From contig JAEYOJ010000076.1 in the NCBI GenBank assembly GCA_023411815.1, positions 1 to 64,000 on the forward strand: 64,000 nucleotides of DNA. The letters are read 5' to 3'. Shown piece after piece: positions 42,572 to 51,043 of the stretch. Under the pieces are notes generated by a model, which ran no database searches, had not been told where the DNA came from, and saw nothing but the letters and a program-made list of their open reading frames with translations. The stretch comes from Pseudomonadota bacterium (GTDB lineage: Bacteria; Desulfobacterota; Desulfovibrionia; Desulfovibrionales; Desulfovibrionaceae). The position numbers and the translations under genes are program-made. Positions within the stretch are counted from its first letter, which is position 1, and every line of letters starts with the position of its first letter.

Positions 42572-43643
42572 GCCTTGGCCCTCCGGACCTGTGCAGGATC
42601 AGCTCGGCCGCCACGCTGACCCCGATTTCCTCGGGCGTCCGCGCGCCGATGTCCAGGCCGATGGGGCAGCGCACGCGCGCGAAATCCCTCTCGCCGAAGC
42701 CCTTTTCCGCCAGCCTGCGGTAGGTGGCCTCGCGCTTGGCGCGGCTGCCGATCATGCCGATGTAGCTGGCCCCGGTACGCAGGGTCTGCTCCAGGATTTC
42801 GGCGTCGTGGCGGTGGCCCCTGGTCACGATGACCACGTAGCTCGTGTCGCCCATGGGTTCGCGGGCAAGCTCGGGCAGCTCGAAGACCCTGTCGTACGAA
42901 GGCGGCGCGAGGATCAGCTCGGCCTGGGGAAACAGTTCCCGGCAGGCGAACTCGGACCGGTCGTCCAGCACCGCGATGCGGAAGCCCGCGAAGTGGGCCA
43001 CGCGCGCGACCTTCTGCGCCACATGCCCGCCGCCGAACAGATAGACCGTCTCTTGCGGCCGATGGTTTTCCACCAGCCAGTCGGCATCCGGCCGTCGCAC
43101 CAGGCTCCAGGGCTCCCGGCCGGCTTCCCGCAGCAGGCCTTCAAGCTCCGCGTCCCCGAGGCATGCGCCCTGGCTCAGCTCGGGACGGCCAGCATGCTCC
43201 GGGGCGTGCAGGCAGCGGGCGACCTCCAGGCCGCCGCCGTTCCCGCCCGGACGCAGCACGGTCAGCAGCGTGAAGGGCCGCCGCGTCCGGCGGCAGTCCT
43301 GCGCAGCCCGCAGGACCGGCAGCAGCGCCGCCGGGTCCACGAGAGGCTCGATGAGCGCCTCCAGCCTGCCGCCGCAGATCATGTCCATGCCCTGATCGCG
43401 CCCTCCGGTCAGGTCGAAGCGGGTGCGCGAGGCCCGGCCCGTGCCCAGGGCCGCCCGCGCCATGTCCATGGCCAGGGCCTCGACCTGCCCGCCGCCGATG
43501 GTCCCGGCAATGGAGCCGTCGGCGAACACGAGCATGCGCGCGCCGGCCGTGCGCGGCGTGGAGCCGTCCTGATGCAGGATGGCCACATGGGCCAGGGCCT
43601 CGCCTCGCCCGAGGCGGTCCAGCATGATGTCCAGCAGGTCCAT
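42564..43643 (-). CDS. xdhC: XdhC/CoxI-family molybdenum cofactor maturation protein
   Basis: A 359-residue protein with the XdhC_CoxI domain at the N-terminus (ALAHVAILHQDGSTPRTAGARMLV, AGTIGGGQVEALAM). The C-terminal Rossmann domain includes VYLFGGGHVAQKVARVA and YVVIVTRGHRHDAEIL, ending in CPIGLDIGARTPEEIGVSVAAELI. XdhC binds molybdenum cofactor, assists its sulfuration and hands it to the apo-enzyme. It is translated just before the MobA-HD gene. No molybdenum hydroxylase gene lies in the window. Confidence 0.92.
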   Translation of the reverse strand: MDLLDIMLDRLGRGEALAHVAILHQDGSTPRTAGARMLVFADGSIAGTIGGGQVEALAMDMARAALGTGRASRTRFDLTGGRDQGMDMICGGRLEALIEPLVDPAALLPVLRAAQDCRRTRRPFTLLTVLRPGGNGGGLEVARCLHAPEHAGRPELSQGACLGDAELEGLLREAGREPWSLVRRPDADWLVENHRPQETVYLFGGGHVAQKVARVAHFAGFRIAVLDDRSEFACRELFPQAELILAPPSYDRVFELPELAREPMGDTSYVVIVTRGHRHDAEILEQTLRTGASYIGMIGSRAKREATYRRLAEKGFGERDFARVRCPIGLDIGARTPEEIGVSVAAELILHRSGGPRRG

Positions 43644-43861
43644 GGGATGTTTCCTCGCTTATGCCTTGAGGCGCATAACCCATAATTCCCTTCGACCCTC
43701 TTTTGCAACCATCCCCGTGCCTTCGGGAAGCACGGTAAGGGAAGTTATCCCTGCCCGTTTGCGGCCCGCCAGGCTGGTAAAAAGCCCTGATCCTGCTATC
43801 CTGCGGCATTCCGGGGGATTGGCCTGGCACCCGGCGACTCTGTCGCATGGCGACAACAAAC

Positions 43862-43929
43862 GAGGGGGTCCGGGGGAAATCATTTCCCCCGGTCGGGGTC
43901 CAGGGGTGAAACCCCTGGCCGCCGGAGGC
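43862..43929 (+). repeat. Type B dispersed repeat, copy 3, with internal hairpin
   Basis: Matches copies 1 and 2 (GGGGTCCGGGGGAAA/..TTTCCCCCGG and final GGCCGCCGGAGGC) but has an extra hairpin of about 25 nt (CCAGGGGT..ACCCCTGG) inserted before the GGCCGCC part. Confidence 0.7.
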
Positions 43930-43960
43930 GCATCGTACGTATTCCAGGGCGCCAGGACAG

Positions 43961-44000
43961 GAAGCCTCCGGCGGCCAAAGGGGCGCGGCCCCTTTGGAAT
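43961..44000 (-). repeat. Inverted half type B repeat
   Basis: GCCTCCGGCGGCC at 43964-43976 is the exact reverse complement of the end of copy 3, followed by a hairpin AAAGGGGCGCGGCCCCTTT. Together with copy 3 it forms a large imperfect palindrome upstream of the glycosyltransferase. Confidence 0.65.
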
Positions 44001-44029
44001 CCCATTATTTTAAAGAAGCGGGGGCGGCC

Positions 44030-45238
44030 ATGCGGGTGCTTCATCTTGGCAAGTACTATCCTCCGGCCCTGGGCGGCATGGAGACCTTCCTGCGCGATCT
44101 GGCCACGGCCCAGATCGCGCAGGGCCTGGACGTGCGCGTACTGGCCCATGCCGAACGGTCCTGGCGGCCGGGCGGCATGGAGGTCGAGGAAGGCGTTCCC
44201 GTGCGGCGCTCGTCCATTGTCGGGCGGGTGGCCTTCGCGCCCCTTGCGCCGGGATATCCCCTGACCCTGGCCGGCATGCTGACCGGTTTCCGGCCCGATG
44301 TGCTCCATGCGCACCTGCCCAACGCGAGCGCCTTCGCCCTGCTGGCCCTGCCGTCCCTGCCCGTGGCCATGAGGCCCGCCCTGGTGCTGCACTGGCATTC
44401 GGACGTGGTCACGGACGGCAGCCGCAGCCTGGCCCGGCTCTATCCCCTGTACCGCGTGTTCGAGCAGGCCCTGCTGCGCCGGGCCGACGCCGTCGTGGCG
44501 ACGTCCGGCCCGTACCTGCAGGCCAGCGAGGCCCTGGCCGCGCACCGCGCCAAGTGCCGGGTGATCTCCCTGGGGCTGGACCCGCGCAGGCTGCCCCGGC
44601 CGTCGCCGGACGAGATGGCCGCCGCCAGGACGCAGGCGCTGGGCAGCGGCGATTTCCTCGTTCTCTCGGCGGGCCGTTTCAGCCATTACAAGGGCTTCGA
44701 GGTGCTGGTGCGCGCGGCCGGGCTGCTGCCCGAAGGCGTACGCGTGGTCATCGCGGGCGACGGGCCGTTGCGCCGGGATCTGCTGCGTCTGGCCAGGCAA
44801 CTGGGCCTGGCCGGGCGCGTAGACATGCCCGGCAGCCTGCCCGAGGCGCGGCTGCACGCGCTCATGGCCGGCTGCGATTGCTTTTGCCTGCCCTCGGTGG
44901 CGCGGTCCGAGGCCTTCGGCCTCGTGCTGGCCGAGGCCATGCGCTTCGGCAGGCCCCTGATCGCATCGCGGCTGGCCGGCTCGGGCATGGCCGTGCTCAA
45001 CGAGGAGGGGGTGACCGGCCTGGCTTTCGAACCCGGCAACGCCGCGGAACTGGCTTCGGCGGTGATCAGGCTCATGGCCGACCCGGACCTGCGCCTGAGG
45101 CTGGGGCAGGCCGGCAGGGAGCGTTTCGACACGCGGCTGCATATCGCGCCGGTGGCCGCTCGGACGGTTGAGCTGTACCGGGAGCTTACTGCACGAGCCA
45201 GACGCCACCTACGAAGGGATGGTACGCCAGCTGTTTGA
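44030..45238 (+). CDS. Family 4 glycosyltransferase
   Basis: A 402-residue GT-B enzyme. It starts MRVLHLGKYYPPALGGMETFL, the usual N-terminal glycine-rich acceptor loop. The donor domain shows GRFSHYKGFEVLVRAAGLL, VIAGDGPLR, MPGSLPEARL and the SEAFGLVLAEAMRFGRP signature. The start at 44030 fits the domain; an in-frame start 12 codons upstream lies in the repeat. Its last 53 nt overlap the convergent STT3 gene. Next to the oligosaccharyltransferase it is a good candidate for assembling the lipid-linked glycan. Confidence 0.9.
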   Translation: MRVLHLGKYYPPALGGMETFLRDLATAQIAQGLDVRVLAHAERSWRPGGMEVEEGVPVRRSSIVGRVAFAPLAPGYPLTLAGMLTGFRPDVLHAHLPNASAFALLALPSLPVAMRPALVLHWHSDVVTDGSRSLARLYPLYRVFEQALLRRADAVVATSGPYLQASEALAAHRAKCRVISLGLDPRRLPRPSPDEMAAARTQALGSGDFLVLSAGRFSHYKGFEVLVRAAGLLPEGVRVVIAGDGPLRRDLLRLARQLGLAGRVDMPGSLPEARLHALMAGCDCFCLPSVARSEAFGLVLAEAMRFGRPLIASRLAGSGMAVLNEEGVTGLAFEPGNAAELASAVIRLMADPDLRLRLGQAGRERFDTRLHIAPVAARTVELYRELTARARRHLRRDGTPAV

Positions 45239-47303
45239 ATTCCTTGAATCCCGAGGGATTTCCGTACAGGAGCTGGCCGGCCACGCTGTCGTACATGGGC
45301 CTGACCAGCAGGGTCAGATAGGGCGAGCCCTCCATGCGCAGAGCCACCATGCCCTCGGCCGCCGGACCCTGGGAATGCTCCAGCCCGCCCGGGCGCACAT
45401 CCACCACCATGGACAGGGGCAAGACGCCCTGACCGACCTGCAGGGTTCCCCGGCCCTTGTCGAGAACGGCCGCGTCCACGGGAACGAGCGTGGTTTCCGG
45501 CGGCTTGTCCGCCAGCGCTTCGCTGAACAGGTTGCCGTAGTAGTACCACCAGCCTTTGTAGACGATGTCCGCCGTGAGGTAGACGAACAGGGGCTTGCGC
45601 AGCACCGGGAACAGGTACGGCTTCCACTGGCGGGCGTCGAGGCCGGCTGCCCGCAGCAGCTCATGGGTCCGGCCGGGCTCGGCGAAGATCGAGCGCAGGA
45701 GCCTGGCGGCCTGCTTGTGCCCGCCGAGCCTTTGCGCCAGGCGGTCGAAGCCCTGCACGTCGCGCGCGGCCACGAAGCGCATCCAATGCGCGGCCAGGAC
45801 CGGGTCGGATGTGGCCAGGGGCAGCGAAGCCAGGAAGATGCGCTGCGGGTCCTGGGAGCCTCCGTCGATTATCGTTGGCATTCTGGCGAAATATTGCAGG
45901 AAGTAGCCCTGATCCCACCAGTTCCACACCAAACCGGGGCGCGAGCCCGCCGAACTGACGCTCATGGCCAGGGCGGCCTGCTGCGTATTGAAGGCGGGGC
46001 GGGCGGGTCTGGTCAGGCTGGCCCATGCTCCGGGCGCGGCCAGGGTCACGGCCAGCAGCCCGGCCAAGGCCAGGCGCAGGGCAGGGCGGAGCCGGACGAC
46101 GGCGGGACGGGCGGCGAGGGCGCCCGCCAGCAGGGCCAGGCCAAGGGCGTAGGCCGGCACCAGGAAGATGACGAAACGCTGGGCGAAGCCGGCCAGCGCG
46201 CCCAGGAATACGAAGGGCAGGACCAGCACGAGCATCGGCCAGTCGCGCCGCGACGCGGCCATGGCCAGGCCGGCCAGCGACGCCGCCAGCGGAATCCAGC
46301 CGCCGGCCAGATCCTGGGGCAGACGGCCGATCTCCAGAGGCGTCAGTTCGGAGATGGACTGCCCCACATCGGCGAATGCGCCGCCGCCCTGTTTGGTGAC
46401 GAGGCCCAGGTGGGCCAGGGCCGAGTCGCCCAGGAAAGTGATCCCGGCCAAGGCCTGGGGCAGGTGGCGGTGCAGGCCCAGGGCCAGAAAGCCCGCGCCG
46501 GCGGCCAGCAGAAGCAGCAGGCTGTACTTGGCCAGCCGTTCGTACCTGGATGTCGGAGCCATGAGGCTGAAGCCGTAGACGAGACAGAACAGCGGCAGGG
46601 CCAGCATGCCGACGCTGGGCCACCACAGGGCCAGTCCGGCCGTTCCGAGCAGGCATGCCAAAAGATGCGCCAGGCGGCCGCGCCAGGGTCCGGGAGTCTC
46701 CGCTCCATATTGTGCTGCCCGGACGCGGGCGCTCATGTGGCTCCACGGGCCGAAGATGAAGCCGGTCAATCCGAGCGCGGCCAGCACCGGAAAGAACAAA
46801 TTGAGCGGATCTGTGTCGAACCAGCCCAGGGAGCAGCGCACGAACCAGAATGGGCTGACCGCCCCGGCCAGTCCAGCCGCGAGACCGCCCCAGGGTCCTG
46901 CCGCGACCCAGCCCGCCAGGGCCAGGGCCAGGCTCGACAGAACGGCCATGATCGGGGGCAGATAGAAGGCAATTTCGCGCATGGGCACGTCCAACGCCTT
47001 GTGCAGCGCCGAGGCCAGGGCGCTCACGGGCGGGACGTGCTCCGGCCGCTTCATCCCGCCTGGCCGCAGATCGTCCCTTGAGCGATAAGCGCCGCGCGAG
47101 CTCTCCTCGGCCAGGCGCAGGTAGTAGTAGCCGTCCGCTGTGGTCAGCAGCGGCTGCCCGGCCACGAAGGTCGAGCCTGGGCGGTCCGTCCATTCCGGCA
47201 GGCGCGCCAGGTGCAGGCCCAGGGTCCAGACGGCCGTGACGATCAGGACCAGGATCAGGACAGGCAGGCCCCTGCTTGCGCCGCGCTCTTCGGTCGAAGC
47301 CAT
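45186..47303 (-). CDS. pglB: STT3/PglB-type oligosaccharyltransferase
   Basis: A 705-residue membrane enzyme that transfers a lipid-linked glycan onto asparagine of exported proteins. About 12 to 13 membrane helices are followed by a periplasmic C-terminal domain. Catalytic features are present: Asp57 in ADGYYY, the DxD at 163-165 (WFDTDPLN), the SxSE motif with Glu319 (SISELTP), and WWDQG at 462-466, a variant of the signature WWDYG. It is followed by DUF2304 and a DPM1-like glycosyltransferase gene upstream, forming an N-glycosylation gene set. Specificity for the acceptor sequon cannot be read from sequence. Confidence 0.92.
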   Translation of the reverse strand: MASTEERGASRGLPVLILVLIVTAVWTLGLHLARLPEWTDRPGSTFVAGQPLLTTADGYYYLRLAEESSRGAYRSRDDLRPGGMKRPEHVPPVSALASALHKALDVPMREIAFYLPPIMAVLSSLALALAGWVAAGPWGGLAAGLAGAVSPFWFVRCSLGWFDTDPLNLFFPVLAALGLTGFIFGPWSHMSARVRAAQYGAETPGPWRGRLAHLLACLLGTAGLALWWPSVGMLALPLFCLVYGFSLMAPTSRYERLAKYSLLLLLAAGAGFLALGLHRHLPQALAGITFLGDSALAHLGLVTKQGGGAFADVGQSISELTPLEIGRLPQDLAGGWIPLAASLAGLAMAASRRDWPMLVLVLPFVFLGALAGFAQRFVIFLVPAYALGLALLAGALAARPAVVRLRPALRLALAGLLAVTLAAPGAWASLTRPARPAFNTQQAALAMSVSSAGSRPGLVWNWWDQGYFLQYFARMPTIIDGGSQDPQRIFLASLPLATSDPVLAAHWMRFVAARDVQGFDRLAQRLGGHKQAARLLRSIFAEPGRTHELLRAAGLDARQWKPYLFPVLRKPLFVYLTADIVYKGWWYYYGNLFSEALADKPPETTLVPVDAAVLDKGRGTLQVGQGVLPLSMVVDVRPGGLEHSQGPAAEGMVALRMEGSPYLTLLVRPMYDSVAGQLLYGNPSGFKEFKQLAYHPFVGGVWLVQ

Positions 47304-47309
47304 GGCCGC

Positions 47310-47714
47310 CTACTGCTTGGGGTGTAAGGAGTGCCGCTCGGCGTCGGCGTGGGGCGAGTCCTCGGCATTCGCGCGCCCGCAGTGCTCCAGGCGCTCTTCC
47401 ATGATCGCCAGGCGCTGGGTCAGGCGGCGGATCTTGACCTCCATCTTGGAGCGCTCGATGTCCATGGTCAGAATCTTCAGCACGTACAGCACGCCGGCCA
47501 GGATGAAGATGAGGCTCGGTGGGTAGGACACCCCGAGCCAGCCCGCCAGCACGTCCGAAATGCGCGGGAAGACGCCCAGGATGAAGATGGCCGCGGCCAT
47601 GGACAGCCACCACACGCTGTAGCGCGTGTAGAGATGGTCGCGGCGCACGAGAAAGATGATGATCAGGGCGATGCTCACGCCCAGGATTCCGGTGGTCCAC
47701 TGCAGGCTGATCAT
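47310..47714 (-). CDS. DUF2304 small membrane protein
   Basis: A 134-residue protein with three membrane segments (about 5-23, 34-50 and 66-84) and a charged cytoplasmic helix with a Cys/His-rich tail. It fits DUF2304, which is regularly encoded between a DPM1-like glycosyltransferase and other glycan genes and may anchor or help that enzyme. The start overlaps the stop of the glycosyltransferase gene (ATGA), with GGGAGG upstream; it ends 6 nt before STT3. Confidence 0.85.
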   Translation of the reverse strand: MISLQWTTGILGVSIALIIIFLVRRDHLYTRYSVWWLSMAAAIFILGVFPRISDVLAGWLGVSYPPSLIFILAGVLYVLKILTMDIERSKMEVKIRRLTQRLAIMEERLEHCGRANAEDSPHADAERHSLHPKQ

Positions 47715-48442
47715 TGGCCCTCCCCTGCCTTTTCATCCGGATGGCGGGAACCGCGCACGCTTTTGGACATGGCCAGGATGGAACTGTGCAGCATGTATTT
47801 GCCCACCGAGGGCCATGTGTTGAAGATGCGCGAATGGCCGCTCAGGCGCTCGGCCATGACAATGGGCGTCTCGGCGATGCGCAGCCCATTCCGGCGCAGC
47901 AGGAAGAGCACACCGAGGTCCTGATAGTCCAGAAGAGTGGCCCGAGGTCCGGCCAGCAGCTCCATGGCCCGCCGGTTGTAGGCCCGGAAGCCGGAGGTCA
48001 GATCGCTCACACCCAGCCCGCCGATGCCGCGGAAGAACCCCCAGGCGACGTGCCGCAAGGCGCTGCCCCGGCTGGTGCACGAGCCGATGGCCGCATCGGC
48101 CCGGCCTCGCAGCACCGGTTCCAGCACCAGGGGCAGGTCGTGCACCGGGTGCTGCCCGTCGGCGTCCATGGTCACGCAACGCCTGTAGCCCCGGCTGAGG
48201 GCGTAGCGGATGCCGGCCTGCATGGCGCCCCAGGCGCCCAGCCCCAGCCGCAGGGGGAGGACCGTTGCCCCGGCCCTGCGCGCGGCGTCGGCGGTCCGGT
48301 CGTTGCTGGCGTCATCCACAACCACCACGGGCAGGCCCAGCTCCGAGACCACGGCGCCGGCCACGAGATGCACGGATTCCTGCTCGTTCTTGGCCGGTAT
48401 GATGACCAGGGTTTCTGGCGTCATGGCTATCCGGGGAGACAT
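47711..48442 (-). CDS. DPM1-like family 2 glycosyltransferase
   Basis: A 243-residue GT-A enzyme like dolichyl/polyprenyl-phosphate mannose or glucose synthases without a membrane domain. LVIIPAKNEQESV, VVVDDASNDRT, VTMDADGQHP (DxD) and SDLTSGFRAYNRRAM are all typical. It probably makes a polyprenyl-phosphate sugar for the STT3 pathway. Two starts are possible, ATG 48442 and ATG 48424; the second lies directly before the conserved strand. Neither has a strong ribosome-binding site. Confidence 0.88.
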   Translation of the reverse strand: MSPRIAMTPETLVIIPAKNEQESVHLVAGAVVSELGLPVVVVDDASNDRTADAARRAGATVLPLRLGLGAWGAMQAGIRYALSRGYRRCVTMDADGQHPVHDLPLVLEPVLRGRADAAIGSCTSRGSALRHVAWGFFRGIGGLGVSDLTSGFRAYNRRAMELLAGPRATLLDYQDLGVLFLLRRNGLRIAETPIVMAERLSGHSRIFNTWPSVGKYMLHSSILAMSKSVRGSRHPDEKAGEGQ

Positions 48443-48463
48443 ACTGTTGATGTTCAGGGACAG

Positions 48464-48489
48464 GGGAGGCCGGGCGAGCCCGGCCTCCC
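48464..48489. terminator. Strong GC hairpin between lipoprotein and glycosyltransferase genes
   Basis: GGGAGGCCGGGC and its reverse complement around a 2-nt loop. It lies 87 nt after the lipoprotein stop and just upstream of the DPM1-like gene, both minus strand. There is no T tract on the minus side, so it may be a weak terminator or an RNA-stabilising element. Confidence 0.45.
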
Positions 48490-48575
48490 GTTTGGCACTA
48501 TGCCACTGAACCCTATATCACCGATCGTCGTCAGGGGAGAAGGTCTCCGCCATAATCTTACTCATCTTCACCTTC

Positions 48576-50390
48576 TTAATCCTCTCCATCGTCGCCGGAG
48601 TCGTCGATAGGCGCACTTGCCAGGCCGACGATGCTGGTATTGTTCTCCAGATCGATCCTGACGTTGACCGTGGTGTCGGTCACGTTGTCAGGGCTGAGGT
48701 AGCCGACTTCGAAGGGCTCGCCATCCAGGAACGCCAAGCCCATCAGCGACTTGCTCACGTTGTCGATGCTGCCGCTCCAGAACCAGCCGTTGTCCACGGT
48801 CAGGGTGGCCACGCCCGTGGCGGTCTGACCGGCGGGTTCGGTGGTGGTGGCCAGGTCGATGGTCAGCGTGCTGACGTTGTCGACCTCGTCGATCTCCATG
48901 CTGGCGCTGTTGATGGCGGTGGCCACCGGCGTGGTCGTGGGCTGGACGAAGGTGACGACCTGCTGGGCGTTGTCCATGGTCAGGCACTCGAGGCTGGTGC
49001 CCAGGATTCTGACCGTGACCGTGGCCGTGTTGTCCACGCCCATGCTGGCGGGCGCGCCGTCCACTTCGGTATTGAAGGGCAAGGTCTCGACGGAGTAGCC
49101 GGCCCCCCCGGTGATGGGCTCGGGAGCAGCCGCGCCCTCGAGGAAGTCCACGTTGCCGTTGGAGATGACGGAGGCCGAGAGCTTGCCGACATACGAGTCG
49201 GTCACGTCCTGGCCCTTGCCGTCGAGCACCACGAAGTTAAGGATGCTTGTGGCGTCCGAAGTCTCCTGGCCGGCGGGAATCTCCACCACCGCGGGATTGA
49301 GAATGAGCAGCATCTGCGCCGGCGGGTTGGCCACCAGCTCGGATTCCGTCGTCGCGGCCGGCACGATGAATGCCGGCGGGTTGGCCACGCCCAGGGCGTT
49401 GGCCTCGGCGTCCAGGGTCGCGCCCAGGCCGGTGAGGGCCTCTTCGATGTCGCTGCCCGTGTAGGCGCTGAAGCGGAAATCGATCGCGGTCAGAATCGCG
49501 GTCGGGACGGTCGCGATGTCCCCGCCAGGAATGAGCGCCATCGCTTCGGAGTACAGGCTTTCCAGGGCCGGAAGGTTACCACTGTCGAAACCTTCGACCT
49601 GCCCGTCCACCATGCCGTCCGACAGGTCCAGACCGAACATTGCCAGGTTGCCGGCAAAGGCGCTGGAGCCGATTTCCACGCTCGTGCCCAGATTGGAGAG
49701 CAGATCCTTGACGATGGCCGAGGCGGCCCTGTTGGCCACCAGCTCGCTCGCCTCGACGGCGGTCAGGTCGCCCTTGGGCAATGCCGGGCTGGCATAGATG
49801 TCGAACGGCGCGAAGAACTGGCCGCCGGTCTCAAGGCCTGCCAGGAAGACGTTGGCGGACATGTTCTCCACCAGGGAACCGTAATCCCGGATGAGCGCCT
49901 CGTCGGCCTGTCCGGCCTTGGCGGCCTCGGCACGCATCATCCACACCGCGATGGTGGTCAGCGGCGTGACGTTGACCCGGGGCTCGTCGCCAATGAGGTC
50001 ATCGGCGGTGACCAGGGAGTACCAGGGGCCGATGAAAGGCTGCGTGTCGGTGCCGTCAGGGCCGACCGTCACCAGCTGGCTCTGTTCGGCCGTTCCCTGG
50101 ACGCGGAGCAGGAAGGGGCCTTCCTGATCATCGGGAATGGTAACGGTATACGCGCCCGTGTTGTCCGTGGTCGTAGTGGCGACAGTGTCTCCGTCGAACG
50201 TGAGGACAGCCACTTCGGCATTCTGGATGAACGAGCCTCCGGCATCGCCGCTAAGCGAGGTCGTTCCAACTCCGCCACCGTTTCCGCCACCATCGGTACC
50301 GTTGTCGTCGTCATCGTCATCACAACCCATAGCCCCGAAGGCGAGCAAGCAGCACGTGAGTACCAGGAAAAGTAATCTGCGGTTGACCAT
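48576..50390 (-). CDS. Large acidic lipoprotein, candidate glycoprotein
   Basis: A 604-residue surface or periplasmic lipoprotein. The lipobox ends at Cys23 and is followed at once by six aspartates, then a Gly/Asn linker. A carboxypeptidase-regulatory-like beta domain (about 45-105) follows, then a helical middle part (about 130-340) and a beta-rich, Thr/Val-rich C-terminus that is not recognised. There are about seven N-x-S/T sequons, most of them in the last 100 residues (NVSTL, NVSKS, NVTDT, NNTS). GGAGGG 4 nt before the ATG at 50390 fixes the start. Lying next to the STT3 set, it is a candidate substrate for N-glycosylation; that is inference. Confidence 0.75.
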   Translation of the reverse strand: MVNRRLLFLVLTCCLLAFGAMGCDDDDDDNGTDGGGNGGGVGTTSLSGDAGGSFIQNAEVAVLTFDGDTVATTTTDNTGAYTVTIPDDQEGPFLLRVQGTAEQSQLVTVGPDGTDTQPFIGPWYSLVTADDLIGDEPRVNVTPLTTIAVWMMRAEAAKAGQADEALIRDYGSLVENMSANVFLAGLETGGQFFAPFDIYASPALPKGDLTAVEASELVANRAASAIVKDLLSNLGTSVEIGSSAFAGNLAMFGLDLSDGMVDGQVEGFDSGNLPALESLYSEAMALIPGGDIATVPTAILTAIDFRFSAYTGSDIEEALTGLGATLDAEANALGVANPPAFIVPAATTESELVANPPAQMLLILNPAVVEIPAGQETSDATSILNFVVLDGKGQDVTDSYVGKLSASVISNGNVDFLEGAAAPEPITGGAGYSVETLPFNTEVDGAPASMGVDNTATVTVRILGTSLECLTMDNAQQVVTFVQPTTTPVATAINSASMEIDEVDNVSTLTIDLATTTEPAGQTATGVATLTVDNGWFWSGSIDNVSKSLMGLAFLDGEPFEVGYLSPDNVTDTTVNVRIDLENNTSIVGLASAPIDDSGDDGED

Positions 50391-51043
50391 GAAACCCTCC
50401 TCTCCAACACCAAAAAGTTTGCGCACAACCCTCTGCTGATTCAGTCCAACTCTACAAGGAGAAAGCAGGTCAAAATAATATTCCAATGTGTCTATTGCGT
50501 ATGATGATTTGTGCACCTCCTTCCTTTTGCGTCTTGGCGTTCAATTGCAACGTGCGGCTGACGCAATAGAATTGCCAAGAGTAAGGGGACTATATACTGA
50601 TGAGCACACCAACAAAGGATTTTTTGGTCAGCTTTTTCTCAGGTATGTCTTATAGTATTGCGTGAGATGAATAGTCCGGAAATATAATCAATCTATATTT
50701 TCCCTGCTATCCGTTTAAGACGTGCATGGCTGATCGCTTGCGCTCGTCTTCGGCGTTTTGAACCTAGCCACGCGGACGGCTGGCTGACTTCGCGAGCAAT
50801 GCAGGCGTTGCCCGTGAGAGCGGGCCAAACCCTTAATCGGGGAGTTTCAGGCCTGAATCAGTCTGGCAGGGGATTGGCGTGGCTAAATCTGGGCGGATAT
50901 ATGATCTTACGACTCCGGCGGTACGCGGGAAGGCTCCAGCGGGCCGGGCGGAGTCGAGGCTCGGAGCGCCGGGGCACGGCCCATCGGGCAAGGCTCCCCG
51001 GCTTGCGCCTCGGCACGGGCAGTACAAAAGGAGACCTGGAGCA
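50391..51043. other. Divergent intergenic region, AT-rich, no gene seen
   Basis: A 653-nt gap between the lipoprotein gene (minus) and a glycosyltransferase gene (plus). Positions 50440-50720 are the most AT-rich non-cassette stretch of the window and should contain the lipoprotein promoter. Positions 50760-51040 are GC-rich and have open frames without initiation signals. No RNA gene or dispersed repeat was recognised. Confidence 0.5.

Larger units (their letters stand above)
43644..44029. other. Intergenic region with paired type B repeats, no gene
   Basis: A 386-nt gap between the divergent xdhC and glycosyltransferase genes. Its right half is filled by a type B unit and an inverted half copy (see separate entries); the left part (43660-43800) probably holds the xdhC promoter. 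Confidence 0.6.

Noticed and set aside
50540..50580. Possible sigma-54 promoter (TGGC..TTGC)
   Set aside because: The spacing between the two elements is one base too short and no enhancer-binding regulator is nearby.
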